Origin: Lachnospiraceae bacterium
GTDB lineage: Bacteria > Bacillota > Clostridia > Lachnospirales > Lachnospiraceae
DNA: 63,341 nucleotides
Assembly (NCBI GenBank): GCA_017621975.1
Contig: JAGARW010000043.1
Coordinates: 1-63,341 of the forward strand
Direction: 5' to 3'
Part shown: positions 40,225 to 49,614 of the stretch, in pieces
Layout: the number at the start of each line of letters is the position of its first letter
Numbering within the stretch: the stretch's first letter is position 1
Notes under the pieces: generated by a model
Seen by the model: only the letters and a program-made list of their open reading frames with translations
The model's database searches: none
What the model was told of the DNA's origin: nothing
Translations under genes and position numbers: made by a program

Positions 40225-41232
40225 TTACAGTTTGGACTTTTTATTCCTTACATAATCCACATAAACAGCCAGAAGAATAACGCAGCCCTTTACAACATAC
40301 TGCCAGAAAGAGTTGACGTTCATCAGATTCAGACCGTTGTTGAGAACGCCGATGATCAGACCGCCGATAATCGTTCCGCCGATCTTACCGGAACCTCCCG
40401 CCATACTCGTACCGCCTACGACTACCGCCGCGATCGCATCCATTTCCGCGCCGTCGCCCGCCGTCGGCTGACCGGAATACATACGAGACGCCAGAACGAT
40501 ACCCGCAAGACCTGCCATAATGCCGGAATAAGTATGTACAAGGAATTTGACCTTCGCTACGCTGATACCGGAGAATTCCGCTGCCTGCGCATTGCCGCCG
40601 ACCGCGTACATATGGCGTCCGAGTTTTGTCTTATTCATAATGATTGCCGTTACGATCAGTACGATCACAAGGATTACAACCGGCGTCGGAACCGGACCGA
40701 TATAACCCGCGCCGACGAACTGCCATTCCTTTGTGACAACGCGCACCGGAGAACCGCCCGTATAAACATAAGCGAGACCCTTTGCAATATTCATTGTCGC
40801 CAATGTTACGATAAACGGCGGAATCGTTGTTTTTGCGATTACCCAGCCGTTGAACATGCCGACGATCAGACCGATCAGCACGCCGCAGATCAGCGCGACG
40901 CCGAGCGGCAGATTGTATCTGGATACGCAGCCCGCAGCCACGCAGCCGGAAAGGGCGATGATAGAACCGACCGAAAGGTCGATACCGCCCAGAATAATAA
41001 CCATCGTCATACCGCATGCCAGATACAGGTTCGTTGAAATCTGACGAAGTACGTTAAATACATTTTTCTGTGTCAGGAAAGATGTATTTGTCAGCGGATT
41101 AACCGCCAAAAAGACGCACAATACAAGAAGTGCCAGAATAATACCTAAATTTTCCTTGAAATATAGTTTTGCTGCTTTCGTATATCTCGAGCCCGCAGCG
41201 CTTTTCTTTTCTACTGCTTTTTCCTGAGCCAT
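40225..41232 (-). CDS. RbsC/MglC-like sugar ABC permease
   Basis: 335 residues from ATG 41232 (GGAGGAGATCATCT before it). About ten membrane spans, CUT2 features MVIILGGIDLSVGSIIALSG, PPFIVTLATMNIAKGLAYVY and DAIAAVVVGGTSMAGGSGKI. Forms the transport channel with the ATPase at 41257 and takes sugar from the binding protein at 42991. Last gene of this transporter operon. Confidence 0.9.
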   Translation of the reverse strand: MAQEKAVEKKSAAGSRYTKAAKLYFKENLGIILALLVLCVFLAVNPLTNTSFLTQKNVFNVLRQISTNLYLACGMTMVIILGGIDLSVGSIIALSGCVAAGCVSRYNLPLGVALICGVLIGLIVGMFNGWVIAKTTIPPFIVTLATMNIAKGLAYVYTGGSPVRVVTKEWQFVGAGYIGPVPTPVVILVIVLIVTAIIMNKTKLGRHMYAVGGNAQAAEFSGISVAKVKFLVHTYSGIMAGLAGIVLASRMYSGQPTAGDGAEMDAIAAVVVGGTSMAGGSGKIGGTIIGGLIIGVLNNGLNLMNVNSFWQYVVKGCVILLAVYVDYVRNKKSKL

Positions 41233-41256
41233 AGATGATCTCCTCCTTATCATTTC

Positions 41257-42741
41257 CTAATTTGCCGCAAGCTGCATGATCGCTTCCTGTGATACTTCCG
41301 TCCTGTCAAGACAGCCGGTGATATTGCCTTCGTTCATGACATAGACGCGGTCGCTCATATTGATGATCTCCGGCAGTTCCGAAGAGATCATAATGATCGA
41401 CATGCCCTTTTTCACAAGCTCGTTCATAATCGCATAAATTTCGGATTTTGCGCCTACGTCCACACCTCTTGTCGGTTCATCCAGAATGAGTATTTTCGGA
41501 TTTGTCGCAAGCCATCTGCCGATAATAACCTTCTGCTGGTTCCCGCCGGAAAGATTTCCGATGAGCTGTTCCTGCGTAGGCGTTTTCGTTGACAGCATAT
41601 CAATATATTTTTGTGTAATTGCTTCTTCCTTTGCGGAATCTACAAAGATGCCTTTGATAAATTCGCCGAGCACCTCGATCGTGGAATTGTATTTCACGCT
41701 CTGCACCTTATACAGACCTTCCGCCTTTCTGTTTTCCGGTACAAGCGCAATGCCGTATTTCATGGCTTCGATCGGATTATGCACATGGACTTTCTTTCCC
41801 TCGATCTCGATCTCACCCGTATAATTTTTCGTCAGGCCAAAGATGCATTTCATCACCTCGCTGCGCCCTGCGCCGACAAGTCCGGCGAAACCTACGATCT
41901 CGCCCTTTCTGATCTCAAAGCTTGCATCCTTCGCCATCTTTCCGTCCGAGATATGCCCGCACCGAAGCACGACCTCTCCCGGCGTCTGGAAATCTCTTGT
42001 ATAATAATTTGTAAGTTCGCGCCCAACCATCATGGCGATCAGCTCGTCCTTATTCGTTTCGCTGACTACCTTTGTTCCTACGTATTCCCCGTCACGCATA
42101 ACCGTAACTCTGTCGCAGATCTGCTCCAGTTCGCTCATCTTATGAGAAATATAGATGATGCCTACTCCCTTTGCAGTCAGTCCGCGCATCGTTTTGAACA
42201 GGAACTCTACTTCCTTATCCGAAATAGAAGATGTTGGCTCATCCATTACAAGAATCTTCGAATTAAATGAAATCGCTTTTACGATTTCAACCATCTGCTG
42301 CTGCGCGATCGTCAGGCTTCCGACAAGCGCGTCCGCCTGAATATTCATACCGTTCGCGTCAAGAAGCGCCTGCGCCTCCTGCGTCATCTGTCTGATATTG
42401 ACAAACCCGCCGTTCATCGGCTCCCGACCCAGGAAAATATTTTCCGCTACCGTCATATACGGTACGAGTACCAGCTCCTGATGGATAATTGCAATACCGT
42501 TTGCCTGCGCCGCTTTGACGCCGTCTATCGTTACTTTTTTCCCCTCGATGAAAATCTCGCCCTCTTCCGCGATATAAATACCGCCGAGCACCTTGATCAG
42601 GGTCGATTTCCCGGCTCCGTTCTCCCCCAAAAGCGCATGCACTTCACCCGCTTTTACGGTGAGACTTACATTATTTAAGGCAAGCACGCCTGGGAAGCGT
42701 TTCGAAATCCCCTTCATTTCCAATAAGCATTCTCCAGCCAA
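41257..42741 (-). CDS. RbsA/MglA-like sugar ABC ATPase (TTG start)
   Basis: 494 residues. The frame opens with TTG at 42741, preceded by GGAAGGTGATAGGGA; no ATG is available before conserved residues. Two ABC domains: [20 protein letters not shown], then GLVGAGRSE (normal variant), [14 protein letters not shown] and DEPTRGVDVGAKSE. The weak start codon and the hairpin upstream (42838) both reduce ATPase yield against the binding protein. Confidence 0.88.
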   Translation of the reverse strand: MAGECLLEMKGISKRFPGVLALNNVSLTVKAGEVHALLGENGAGKSTLIKVLGGIYIAEEGEIFIEGKKVTIDGVKAAQANGIAIIHQELVLVPYMTVAENIFLGREPMNGGFVNIRQMTQEAQALLDANGMNIQADALVGSLTIAQQQMVEIVKAISFNSKILVMDEPTSSISDKEVEFLFKTMRGLTAKGVGIIYISHKMSELEQICDRVTVMRDGEYVGTKVVSETNKDELIAMMVGRELTNYYTRDFQTPGEVVLRCGHISDGKMAKDASFEIRKGEIVGFAGLVGAGRSEVMKCIFGLTKNYTGEIEIEGKKVHVHNPIEAMKYGIALVPENRKAEGLYKVQSVKYNSTIEVLGEFIKGIFVDSAKEEAITQKYIDMLSTKTPTQEQLIGNLSGGNQQKVIIGRWLATNPKILILDEPTRGVDVGAKSEIYAIMNELVKKGMSIIMISSELPEIINMSDRVYVMNEGNITGCLDRTEVSQEAIMQLAAN

Positions 42742-42837
42742 TCCCTATCACCTTCCTTTATCCAAACTTCCTTACCCAAACTTTCTTATCTAAACTTCCT
42801 TTGCCGCAATCTTTTGATCTTCCGCGATATGATGTAG

Positions 42838-42866
42838 AAAAAGGGGCCTACCTCCAGCCCCTTTTT
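42838..42866 (-). terminator. Attenuating hairpin between binding protein and ATPase
   Basis: AAAAAGGGGC-9 bases-GCCCCTTTTT, a perfect 10-base stem with a T run on the minus strand, in the middle of the operon. Partial termination would give more binding protein than transporter. Confidence 0.8.
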
Positions 42867-42873
42867 CGTTTTA

Positions 42874-42987
42874 ACATTGCTCGCAATACATATTGCTCGC
42901 CATCCGGCGCTCGTACGGGAAACCCGCACTACGCTTCGCTCCGTGTGGGTAGCGCAACATTGCTCGCCATCCGGCGCTCGCAATGTT
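42874..42987. repeat. REP-like palindromic cluster after the binding-protein gene
   Basis: A 22-base unit is repeated at 42892 and 42959 (core TTGCTCGCCATCCGGCGCTC). The second copy lies in a hairpin with outer arms AACATTGC/GCAATGTT (42956 to 42987) and inner CGCC/GGCG; between the copies is CCCGCAC/GTGTGGG. In the mRNA it follows the binding-protein stop codon and may protect that 3' end. Confidence 0.65.
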
Positions 42988-42990
42988 GCT

Positions 42991-44040
42991 TTACTGCCAT
43001 CCGTCTGTTCCGTAATCCGCTACATTATCAGCTGTGATCAGGAATGTGTCAACCGGGTATCTGTCTTCCACTTCTTCGCCCGCCAGATATTTGTACATGA
43101 TCTCTACGGATTTCTTAGCGATGCTGATCGGAGACTGCGCGCCTGTTCCTTCGATTAAGGATTCGCCTGTTGCAAGTTCTGCCTTAATGTCGGGAGAACC
43201 GTCAACGCCGTAAATCTTGCAATCTGTCAGACCTGCCGCGTTCGCTGCTGCCAGAGCGCCGAGCGCTGTCGGATCGTTTCCGCCGAAGATCGCTACAACG
43301 TCTCCGTGCGCCTGTAATAAGTCTTCTGCAATGCCCATAGATACTTCCAGGTTACCCTTTGCATCCTGCTGCGCTACGATGTCAAAGCCTTTGCCTTCGA
43401 TCGCGTCAAGGAAGCCGTTTGTTCTGTCAACAACGGAGTTCATTGTCGGAGAATCAAGTACGATGATCGGACCGCCGTCCGGACATTTTGCAACGAGGTC
43501 TTCGCCGCATACATAACCTGCATTATAGTTGTCGGAACCTGCATAAGATACAAGGTAGCTCATATCGGCAACCTCTGTATCGAAACCGATGATCGGAATG
43601 CCCGCTTCTTTCAGAGCGTCCAGAGCCGGCAGGATACCTTCTGCTTCCGCAGGGTTCATGAACATAGCGTCGATTCCCTGTGCGATCAGATCTTCTACGC
43701 CGCTGATCTGACGCGTTACGTCGTTCGCCGGGTCAAAGGAAACAAGCGTATCGCCGTTTGCTTCTACTTCCTCGCGGATCGTCTGCTCTAAAACGACAAA
43801 GAACGGATTGGAGCCGTCCATGCATGTGTAACCGAATTTGTATCCGCCTTCCGGTCTCTCGCCTACGGTTGCTTCCGCTTCTGCAACCGCTTCTGTCGCC
43901 GCTTCCTGTGCAGCCTCTTCTGTTGCCGGTGCAGCTTCCTGTGCCGGTGCTGCCGCTTCTTCTTCCTTAGCGCCGCATCCGACTAACATCGTAGCTACCA
44001 TAGCGGTGCAAAGAAGTGCGCTTAAAACTTTTCTTCTCAT
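42991..44040 (-). CDS. RbsB/MglB-like sugar-binding lipoprotein
   Basis: 349 residues from ATG 44040 (GGGAGGAAGGAAAA before it). Signal MRRKVLSALLCTAMVATMLV, then GC lipobox, nearly the same signal as the ChvE-like protein at 47188. An Ala/Glu-rich linker precedes the Peripla_BP_4 domain (GYTCMDGSNPFFVVLEQTIR, FGGNDPTALGALAAANAAG, IYGVDGSPDIKAELATG). First gene of the module 2 transporter operon; its paralogue at 39113 is next to the kinase. Confidence 0.9.
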   Translation of the reverse strand: MRRKVLSALLCTAMVATMLVGCGAKEEEAAAPAQEAAPATEEAAQEAATEAVAEAEATVGERPEGGYKFGYTCMDGSNPFFVVLEQTIREEVEANGDTLVSFDPANDVTRQISGVEDLIAQGIDAMFMNPAEAEGILPALDALKEAGIPIIGFDTEVADMSYLVSYAGSDNYNAGYVCGEDLVAKCPDGGPIIVLDSPTMNSVVDRTNGFLDAIEGKGFDIVAQQDAKGNLEVSMGIAEDLLQAHGDVVAIFGGNDPTALGALAAANAAGLTDCKIYGVDGSPDIKAELATGESLIEGTGAQSPISIAKKSVEIMYKYLAGEEVEDRYPVDTFLITADNVADYGTDGWQ

Positions 44041-44134
44041 TTTTCCTTCCTCCCAAAAAGTTTTTTTATTTGGTACATCGTTATCATAGCGGACTTTTTT
44101 TCCAAAAACACCTAATTTTTGTAACAAGTTTCAA

Positions 44135-44178
44135 ATGACATTTGTCATATTTTTTCTCCCAAAATGTGACAAATGTCC
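44135..44178. promoter_or_regulatory. Two GACAAATGTC-type inverted repeats upstream of the module 2 transporter
   Basis: Site 1 ATGACATTTGTCAT (44135 to 44148) and site 2 TGACAAATGTCC (44167 to 44178), centres about 31 bases apart (near three helical turns), 95 to 140 bases before the start of the binding-protein gene. A -10-like TATGAT lies between them and the gene. Likely activator sites, most simply for the NarL-type regulator at 37111. Confidence 0.6.
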
Positions 44179-44226
44179 GTATAAAAAAGCTTTTTCGGGC
44201 ATGCTTGCGCACCGTGGGCGGCACGC

Positions 44227-44268
44227 AAAAAAAGCCCCGGCGCACTTACGTGCGCCGAGGCCTTTTTT
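44227..44268 (-). terminator. Terminator of the ChvE/MmsAB operon
   Basis: Long GC-rich stem CGGCGCAC-TTA-GTGCGCCG region extended by GCC/GGC and flanked by A7 and T6; 55 bases after the mmsB-like stop codon. Confidence 0.85.
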
Positions 44269-44322
44269 GATTAGATATTGGGGAAGTTCCCCGTAATCCT
44301 CTTATTTTGTCCTTTTACCGGA

Positions 44323-45501
44323 TTAGTTCTTTCCGCCCTTCTTGGAAACGACGTCGAAGATAACGGCTGCCAGAAGTACGAGACCTTTTACGACCTTCTG
44401 ATAGTTTGCGTCAACGCCCATGATACTCATACCAAGGTTGATAACGCCCATCAGAACCGCGCCTACGATAACGCCCGGTACGGTACCGACTCCGCCGTAT
44501 GCGGAAGCGCCGCCGATGAAGCAGGAACCGATTGCGTCCATTTCATAGTTCTGACCATATGTCGGCTGTGCGCTCGTCATACGGGCAATCGTCAGCATAC
44601 CTGCCAGAGCCGCTAAGAAGCCCATGTTCGTATAAGCGATAAAGTAAACTCTTTCCGTATTGATACCGGAAAGCTTCGTCGCCTTCTCGTTGCCGCCGAC
44701 CGCGTAGAAGTAACGACCGACCGTCGTCTTGGACGTAATATAACCATATACAAAAACAACTACCATAACCCAGATCAGCGCCGTCGGAATTCCTTTGTAC
44801 TGCGCCAGTTTGTATGTAAACGCAAGGATAACAAGGCAGATAACTACCATCTTTGTCATTGCCGGAGCAAGCGCTTCCATTTCATAGCCCTTCTTTGCTC
44901 TCGCCATACGGCCTCTTAAAATAACGATGACATAAACCGCGCATGCGATCACGCCTACGATCATACAGGTCAGGTTCAGACCTTCGCCGCCTCCAAGGAA
45001 ATCAGGAACGTAGCAGTCCGCGCCGCCTCCGAACAGCTTTACAAAGAATTCGTTTGTAATAGAAACTGTCAGACCCTGTAATACAACGTTGGAAAGTCCG
45101 CGGAATACAAGCATACCGGAAAGCGTTGTAATAAACGGAGGTACGTGCACATAAGCGATCCAGAAAGCCTGCCATGCGCCGATCGCCGTACCGACAAGGA
45201 TCATAACAAGGATGGATACCCATACGTTCACGCCTTTGTTTTCCATCAGCGTAGCGCCTACAGCGCCTACAAAGCAGACAACGGAACCAACCGAAAGGTC
45301 GATGTTACCGCCGGTAAGGATACACAGCAGCATACCTGTCGCAAGTACGAATACGTATGCGTTCTGTGCAACAAGGTTACTGATATTCTGCGGAAGCAGG
45401 ATTTTTCCGCCGGTCTTCCATGTGAAGAACAAAGTAACCAGAATGAGTGCAATAATCATTGTATATTTTTTGACTCCTGCCATAACTTTTGCTTTATTCA
45501 T
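44323..45501 (-). CDS. mmsB: MmsB/GguB-like multiple-monosaccharide ABC permease
   Basis: 392 residues, longer than RbsC, with about ten to twelve spans, which is typical of the XylH/GguB subgroup. Motifs LLCILTGGNIDLSVGSVVCF, HVPPFITTLSGMLVFRGLSN and GSCFIGGASAYGGVGTVPGV. GGAGCGTAAACG precedes ATG 45501. Pairs with the MmsA-like ATPase 3 bases upstream and the ChvE-like binding protein. Likely sugars are xylose, arabinose, glucose or galactose, as in ChvE systems. Confidence 0.88.
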   Translation of the reverse strand: MNKAKVMAGVKKYTMIIALILVTLFFTWKTGGKILLPQNISNLVAQNAYVFVLATGMLLCILTGGNIDLSVGSVVCFVGAVGATLMENKGVNVWVSILVMILVGTAIGAWQAFWIAYVHVPPFITTLSGMLVFRGLSNVVLQGLTVSITNEFFVKLFGGGADCYVPDFLGGGEGLNLTCMIVGVIACAVYVIVILRGRMARAKKGYEMEALAPAMTKMVVICLVILAFTYKLAQYKGIPTALIWVMVVVFVYGYITSKTTVGRYFYAVGGNEKATKLSGINTERVYFIAYTNMGFLAALAGMLTIARMTSAQPTYGQNYEMDAIGSCFIGGASAYGGVGTVPGVIVGAVLMGVINLGMSIMGVDANYQKVVKGLVLLAAVIFDVVSKKGGKN

Positions 45502-45504
45502 CGT

Positions 45505-47046
45505 TTACGCTCCTTTATTACTTGACTTTAAGATGTGTGACATAATAACTTCCTGAGACGCTTCTTCTCTATCCAGCTCTCCGACCATCCGTCCTTCGTT
45601 CATGACATAAATACGGTCGCACATGCCGAGTACTTCAGGAAGCTCGGAAGAGATCATAATAACGGATTTTCCTTCCGCTACAAGCTGATTGATAATGCAG
45701 TAGATCTCATATTTTGCGCCTACGTCGATACCTCTGGTCGGCTCGTCAAGAATCAATACGTCAGGATCAGCAAACATCCATTTTGCAAGCAGTACCTTCT
45801 GCTGGTTTCCGCCGGAAAGATTGCCGACATTCTGCTCGACCGTCGGACATTTCGTTTTCAGTTTTTCCTTGTATTCTACGGCTACGGCGTATTCCTTATC
45901 CTTATCGATCACCGTATGGCTGCTGACCGCCGCAAGGTTAGCCATCGTCGTATTGATCTTGATCGGGTTGCTGAGGATCAGACCGTTGCCTTTTCTGTCT
46001 TCTGTTACATAAGCGAGCTTATTGTCGATCGCTTCCTTGACATTATGTAAATGCACTTCTTTTCCGTTAATAAAAAGCTGTCCGCTGATGTTCGTACCAT
46101 AGCTCTTTCCGAAAATACTCATGGCAAGCTCGGTTCTTCCTGCGCCCATCAATCCGGAAATGCCGACTACCTCGCCGCGCCTTACGTTCATGCTGACATT
46201 GTCGACAACCTTACGTTCCGTATAAAGCGGATGATATACATTCCAGTCTTTTACTTCCATCAGAACGTCGCCGATCTTTACATCCTTGCGTTTCGGGAAA
46301 CGGTCTGTCAGATCGCGTCCTACCATACCTTTGATGATACGGTCTTCTGTAATTTCATCCGTCTTTTTATCCATCGTTTCAATCGTGGAACCGTCGCGGA
46401 TAACGGTAATTTTATCTGCTACATAAGAAACCTCATTCAATTTATGAGATATAATAATCGAAGTCATCCCTTCTTTTTTGAACTGAAGCATCAGGTCCAG
46501 AAGCGCCTGAGAATCTGTTTCGTTCAAGGAAGAAGTCGGCTCATCCAGAATCAGAAGTCTTACCTTCTTTGCCAGCGCTTTCGCGATTTCGACAAGCTGC
46601 TGTTTTCCGGTACCGATGTCTTTGATCAATGTTCTGGAAGATTCTTTCAGACCTACGGTACGAAGCAGTTCGTCTGCCTTGCCGTATGTCTCGTTCCAGT
46701 CAAGTGCGTATTTATGTCCTCTCTCATTTCCAAGGAACATATTCTCGCCGATCGTCATATATGGGATCAGAGCCAGTTCCTGATGGATAATAACGATCCC
46801 CTTTTCTTCACTGTCTTTGATCTTGTCAAATTTACATATTTCTCCGTCATAAATAATATCTCCCTCATAAGTGCCATAAGGATAGATACCGCTTAATACA
46901 TTCATCAGCGTGGATTTACCAGCGCCGTTCTCACCTACCAGAGCGTGAATTTCACCCTCCTCAACCTTTAAATTAACGTTATCAAGGGCTTTTACGCCAG
47001 GGAATGTTTTGGTGATATTTTTCATTTCAAGTAATACTTTCGCCAA
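45505..47046 (-). CDS. mmsA: MmsA/GguA-like multiple-monosaccharide ABC ATPase (TTG start)
   Basis: 513 residues. Start is TTG at 47046 with GGAGGGATACAG before it. First domain [20 protein letters not shown] and [13 protein letters not shown]; second domain [30 protein letters not shown] and [14 protein letters not shown]. The [16 protein letters not shown] segment is typical of the xylose/multiple-sugar subgroup. Downstream of the ChvE gene and a hairpin. Confidence 0.9.
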   Translation of the reverse strand: MAKVLLEMKNITKTFPGVKALDNVNLKVEEGEIHALVGENGAGKSTLMNVLSGIYPYGTYEGDIIYDGEICKFDKIKDSEEKGIVIIHQELALIPYMTIGENMFLGNERGHKYALDWNETYGKADELLRTVGLKESSRTLIKDIGTGKQQLVEIAKALAKKVRLLILDEPTSSLNETDSQALLDLMLQFKKEGMTSIIISHKLNEVSYVADKITVIRDGSTIETMDKKTDEITEDRIIKGMVGRDLTDRFPKRKDVKIGDVLMEVKDWNVYHPLYTERKVVDNVSMNVRRGEVVGISGLMGAGRTELAMSIFGKSYGTNISGQLFINGKEVHLHNVKEAIDNKLAYVTEDRKGNGLILSNPIKINTTMANLAAVSSHTVIDKDKEYAVAVEYKEKLKTKCPTVEQNVGNLSGGNQQKVLLAKWMFADPDVLILDEPTRGIDVGAKYEIYCIINQLVAEGKSVIMISSELPEVLGMCDRIYVMNEGRMVGELDREEASQEVIMSHILKSSNKGA

Positions 47047-47121
47047 CTGTATCCCTCCAATATCTAATCAAATCCGGCTGCTGCCACCCGCAGCCTTATA
47101 AACCATTTTTTCTAGGAAATA

Positions 47122-47144
47122 GGGGGGACCTTTTTTGTCCCCCC
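47122..47144 (-). terminator. GC-rich hairpin between ChvE-like and MmsA-like genes
   Basis: GGGGGGAC-7 bases-GTCCCCCC. The T run is weak, so it may act as an mRNA 3' stabiliser for the binding-protein message more than as a full terminator. Confidence 0.65.
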
Positions 47145-47187
47145 TGTGTATCATGTCTTCCTTATCAATCTTTGTCAGCGCTTACGA

Positions 47188-48348
47188 TTACTGTAAGTCT
47201 GCTTCTGTATAGTATCCGGAGTCGATCAACAGCTCTTTGTAGTTGTTAACATCTGCGAATACAGGATCGCAAAGGTAAGAAGGAATGATGCCTGTTCCGT
47301 TATCATAGCTTTCTGTATCGTTTACAGGAGCCTCGCCGCCCTTCATGATAGCGTCAACCATCTTAACAACCTGTGTTGCAAGGTCACGTGTATCTTTGAA
47401 GATAGACATGGACTGTTTGCCGGCGATGATGTTCTTTACGGATGCGATGTCGCAGTCCTGACCTGTCAGAATCGGATACTCGCCTGTGTAGTTAGCTGCT
47501 AAAGAGTTTGCTACGCCAAGCGCTGTAGAGTCGTTGGATGCAAGTACAGCGTCAAGTGTTGTTCCGTCAGAGTAGTTAGAAGCGATGATAGCATCGAATC
47601 TGGACTGTGCTGCTTCTGTTGCCCAGTTAGCTGTAGCGCATTCCTCGAAGGAAACCTGACCGGATTTAACAACTAATTTGCCCTCGTCGATGTACGGCTG
47701 AAGAACATCCATAGCGCCGCCGAAGAAGAATCTTGCGTTGTTGTCGCCCGGGTCGCCTGTGATCAGTTCGATGTTGAAAGGACCGTCAGCGTTGTCAAGA
47801 TCAAGCTGATCTCTGATGTATTCGCCCTGAACAGTACCTACTTTGTAGTTATCGAATGTCGCATAGTAGGAAACAGCGTCGGAGTTCATGATCAGACGGT
47901 CATATGCGATAACAGGAATGCCTGCTTCTTTTGCCTGAGCTAAAACTGTTCCAAGAGAATCGCCGTCGATTGATGCGATAACGAGTAATTTGCATCCGTT
48001 GGAGATCATGTTTTCGATCTGGGAAACCTGTGTCTGGATATCGTTGGATGCATACTGTAAGTCAACCTCGTAGCCGGCTTCCTTTAACTGAGCTTCCATG
48101 TTAGAACCATCCTGATTCCATCTCTGCAGATCCTTTGTAGGCATTGCTACGCCGACAAGTCCGCCTTCTCCTGCAGGAGCCGCTGCTTCTTCTGTTGCCG
48201 CCGCGTCGTCAGCCGGCGCTGCTTCTTCAGCAGGTGCTTCTTCTGTTGCTGCCGGAGCTTCTGTTGTAGACGCGCTGTTTCCGCAGCCTACTAACATAGT
48301 AGCTACCATTGCCACGCTAAGAATAGCGCTTAAAACTTTTCTTTTCAT
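47188..48348 (-). CDS. chvE: ChvE-like multiple-monosaccharide binding lipoprotein
   Basis: 386 residues. Signal MKRKVLSAILSVAMVATMLV, then GC lipobox; Ala/Glu-rich linker to about residue 62; then a ChvE/XylF-type domain: VGVAMPTKDLQRWNQDGSNM, VIASIDGDSLGTVLAQAKEA, VIAYDRLIMNSDAV, LASNDSTALGVANSL, LTGQDCDIASVKNIIAGKQS. GGGAGGAAATACCAAA precedes ATG 48348. First gene of the module 3 transporter operon. A promoter-region palindrome is at 48374. Confidence 0.92.
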   Translation of the reverse strand: MKRKVLSAILSVAMVATMLVGCGNSASTTEAPAATEEAPAEEAAPADDAAATEEAAAPAGEGGLVGVAMPTKDLQRWNQDGSNMEAQLKEAGYEVDLQYASNDIQTQVSQIENMISNGCKLLVIASIDGDSLGTVLAQAKEAGIPVIAYDRLIMNSDAVSYYATFDNYKVGTVQGEYIRDQLDLDNADGPFNIELITGDPGDNNARFFFGGAMDVLQPYIDEGKLVVKSGQVSFEECATANWATEAAQSRFDAIIASNYSDGTTLDAVLASNDSTALGVANSLAANYTGEYPILTGQDCDIASVKNIIAGKQSMSIFKDTRDLATQVVKMVDAIMKGGEAPVNDTESYDNGTGIIPSYLCDPVFADVNNYKELLIDSGYYTEADLQ

Positions 48349-48373
48349 TTTGGTATTTCCTCCCTATTATTTT

Positions 48374-48395
48374 TTGTAGCATACCTTTGCTACAA
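48374..48395. promoter_or_regulatory. Inverted repeat in the chvE leader
   Basis: Perfect 7-base arms TTGTAGC/GCTACAA with an 8-base centre, 26 bases upstream of the start codon and downstream of a T-rich promoter-like region. A candidate operator or leader hairpin. Confidence 0.5.
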
Positions 48396-48469
48396 GTAAA
48401 ATATATCACAAAAAAAGCAGTAAAAGTTTGCGACTTTCTGTACATTTTTAATTCTGTTTTTTAGCACAA

Positions 48470-48514
48470 AAAGAGAGTGCTAGCATTTTTTTGCTTCAAA
48501 ACGCCGCACTCCGC
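48470..48514 (-). terminator. Terminator of the module 3 sensor operon
   Basis: On the minus strand GAGTGC...GCACTC followed by TCTTTTTG, about 40 bases after the stop of the gene at 48556. Confidence 0.65.
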
Positions 48515-48555
48515 AATTTTGTCCTGTTTCATTTGACTGCCGCTCCTGCAGACCG

Positions 48556-49611
48556 CTATTCCAACGCTCCCGGCACGTTGAGGTACACATCCTCCTTGAG
48601 ATGGAAACCGCTGTTGATGATGACTTCGTCCATATTGTCCCGGTAAACGCTGATCGGCGAAAGCGCCATATACGGCACTTCGTAGCTGCCGTCGTCGATC
48701 ATGTTCTCTGCGCCCGTTTCTTCTCCTTTGCCGAGCGCGACCGCACACTGCGCCGCTTTCTGCGCAAGCTTCTCGACCGGCTTATAAACAGTCATGATCT
48801 GCGTTCCCTGCACGATTCTCTGACACGCCGCAAGATCGGCGTCCTGTCCGACCACTCCTATCTTGCCTGCAAGCCGCCGCTCCGCAAGCGCCCGCACGAC
48901 GGCCGTCGCAATATCGTCGTTGCCGCACATGATCGTATCCGCCCGGTTTACCGCATCGGCATGCTCGTAGACATAAGCGGCGGCCAGCTCCGCTTTCCAG
49001 CCGTCTGCATACATCGTATCAATAATTTCGATCCCTTCCCTGCGCATCACTTCCCGGAATCCCTTTTCTACCATCGACACATTATTGTCCGCATGCGGTC
49101 CGCACAGCATCAGCACGGTTTCGACCCCTTCGCCCCCGCTGCTTTCATATCCCGCAATGCCTTCGCCCATCATTGTGCCGACCATTTCGTTATCAAAGGA
49201 AATGTACAGGTCAACGTCCGCGTTTTTAATCAGGCGGTCATAAGCAATGACCTTGATCCCCGCATTTTTTGCTTTCTGCACAACCGAGGAGAGGCTGTCG
49301 GAATCGATGCAGATAATGACGATCACGTCCATCTCTTTGTCGATAAAATATTCGATCTGGGCGATCTGCTCCTCAATATCGCCGTTCGCATTCTGCACAT
49401 TGACCTCCGCGCCAAGCTCCTTTGCCGTGGAAACAAAAACGTCCCGGTCTCTCTGCCAGCGTTCGATCACAAAAGAGTCAAAGCTCATGCCGATCTGCAT
49501 CTTATCCTCTGTTTCAACCGCTTCTTCCGCAACCTGTTCCTCGCCGGCGCCGCAGCCGGTAAGCAGCAACAGAAGCAGAAGAAAAATACTGAAAACCGCT
49601 TTTTTCATCAT
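48556..49611 (-). CDS. Sugar-binding lipoprotein, ChvE paralogue of the sensor operon
   Basis: 351 residues. Lipobox LLLTGC after a Leu-rich signal. Domain of the XylF/ChvE type: IGMSFDSFVIERWQRDRDVF, IDSDSLSSVVQKAKNAGIKV, IAYDRLIKNADVDLYISFDN, MCGNDDIATAVVRAL, VVGQDADLAACQRIVQGTQI. It parallels the transporter binding protein at 47188, and it lies 3 bases after the regulator gene. Probably a sensing paralogue that competes for or reports on the sugar. Confidence 0.85.
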   Translation of the reverse strand: MMKKAVFSIFLLLLLLLTGCGAGEEQVAEEAVETEDKMQIGMSFDSFVIERWQRDRDVFVSTAKELGAEVNVQNANGDIEEQIAQIEYFIDKEMDVIVIICIDSDSLSSVVQKAKNAGIKVIAYDRLIKNADVDLYISFDNEMVGTMMGEGIAGYESSGGEGVETVLMLCGPHADNNVSMVEKGFREVMRREGIEIIDTMYADGWKAELAAAYVYEHADAVNRADTIMCGNDDIATAVVRALAERRLAGKIGVVGQDADLAACQRIVQGTQIMTVYKPVEKLAQKAAQCAVALGKGEETGAENMIDDGSYEVPYMALSPISVYRDNMDEVIINSGFHLKEDVYLNVPGALE

Positions 49612-49614
49612 CCG

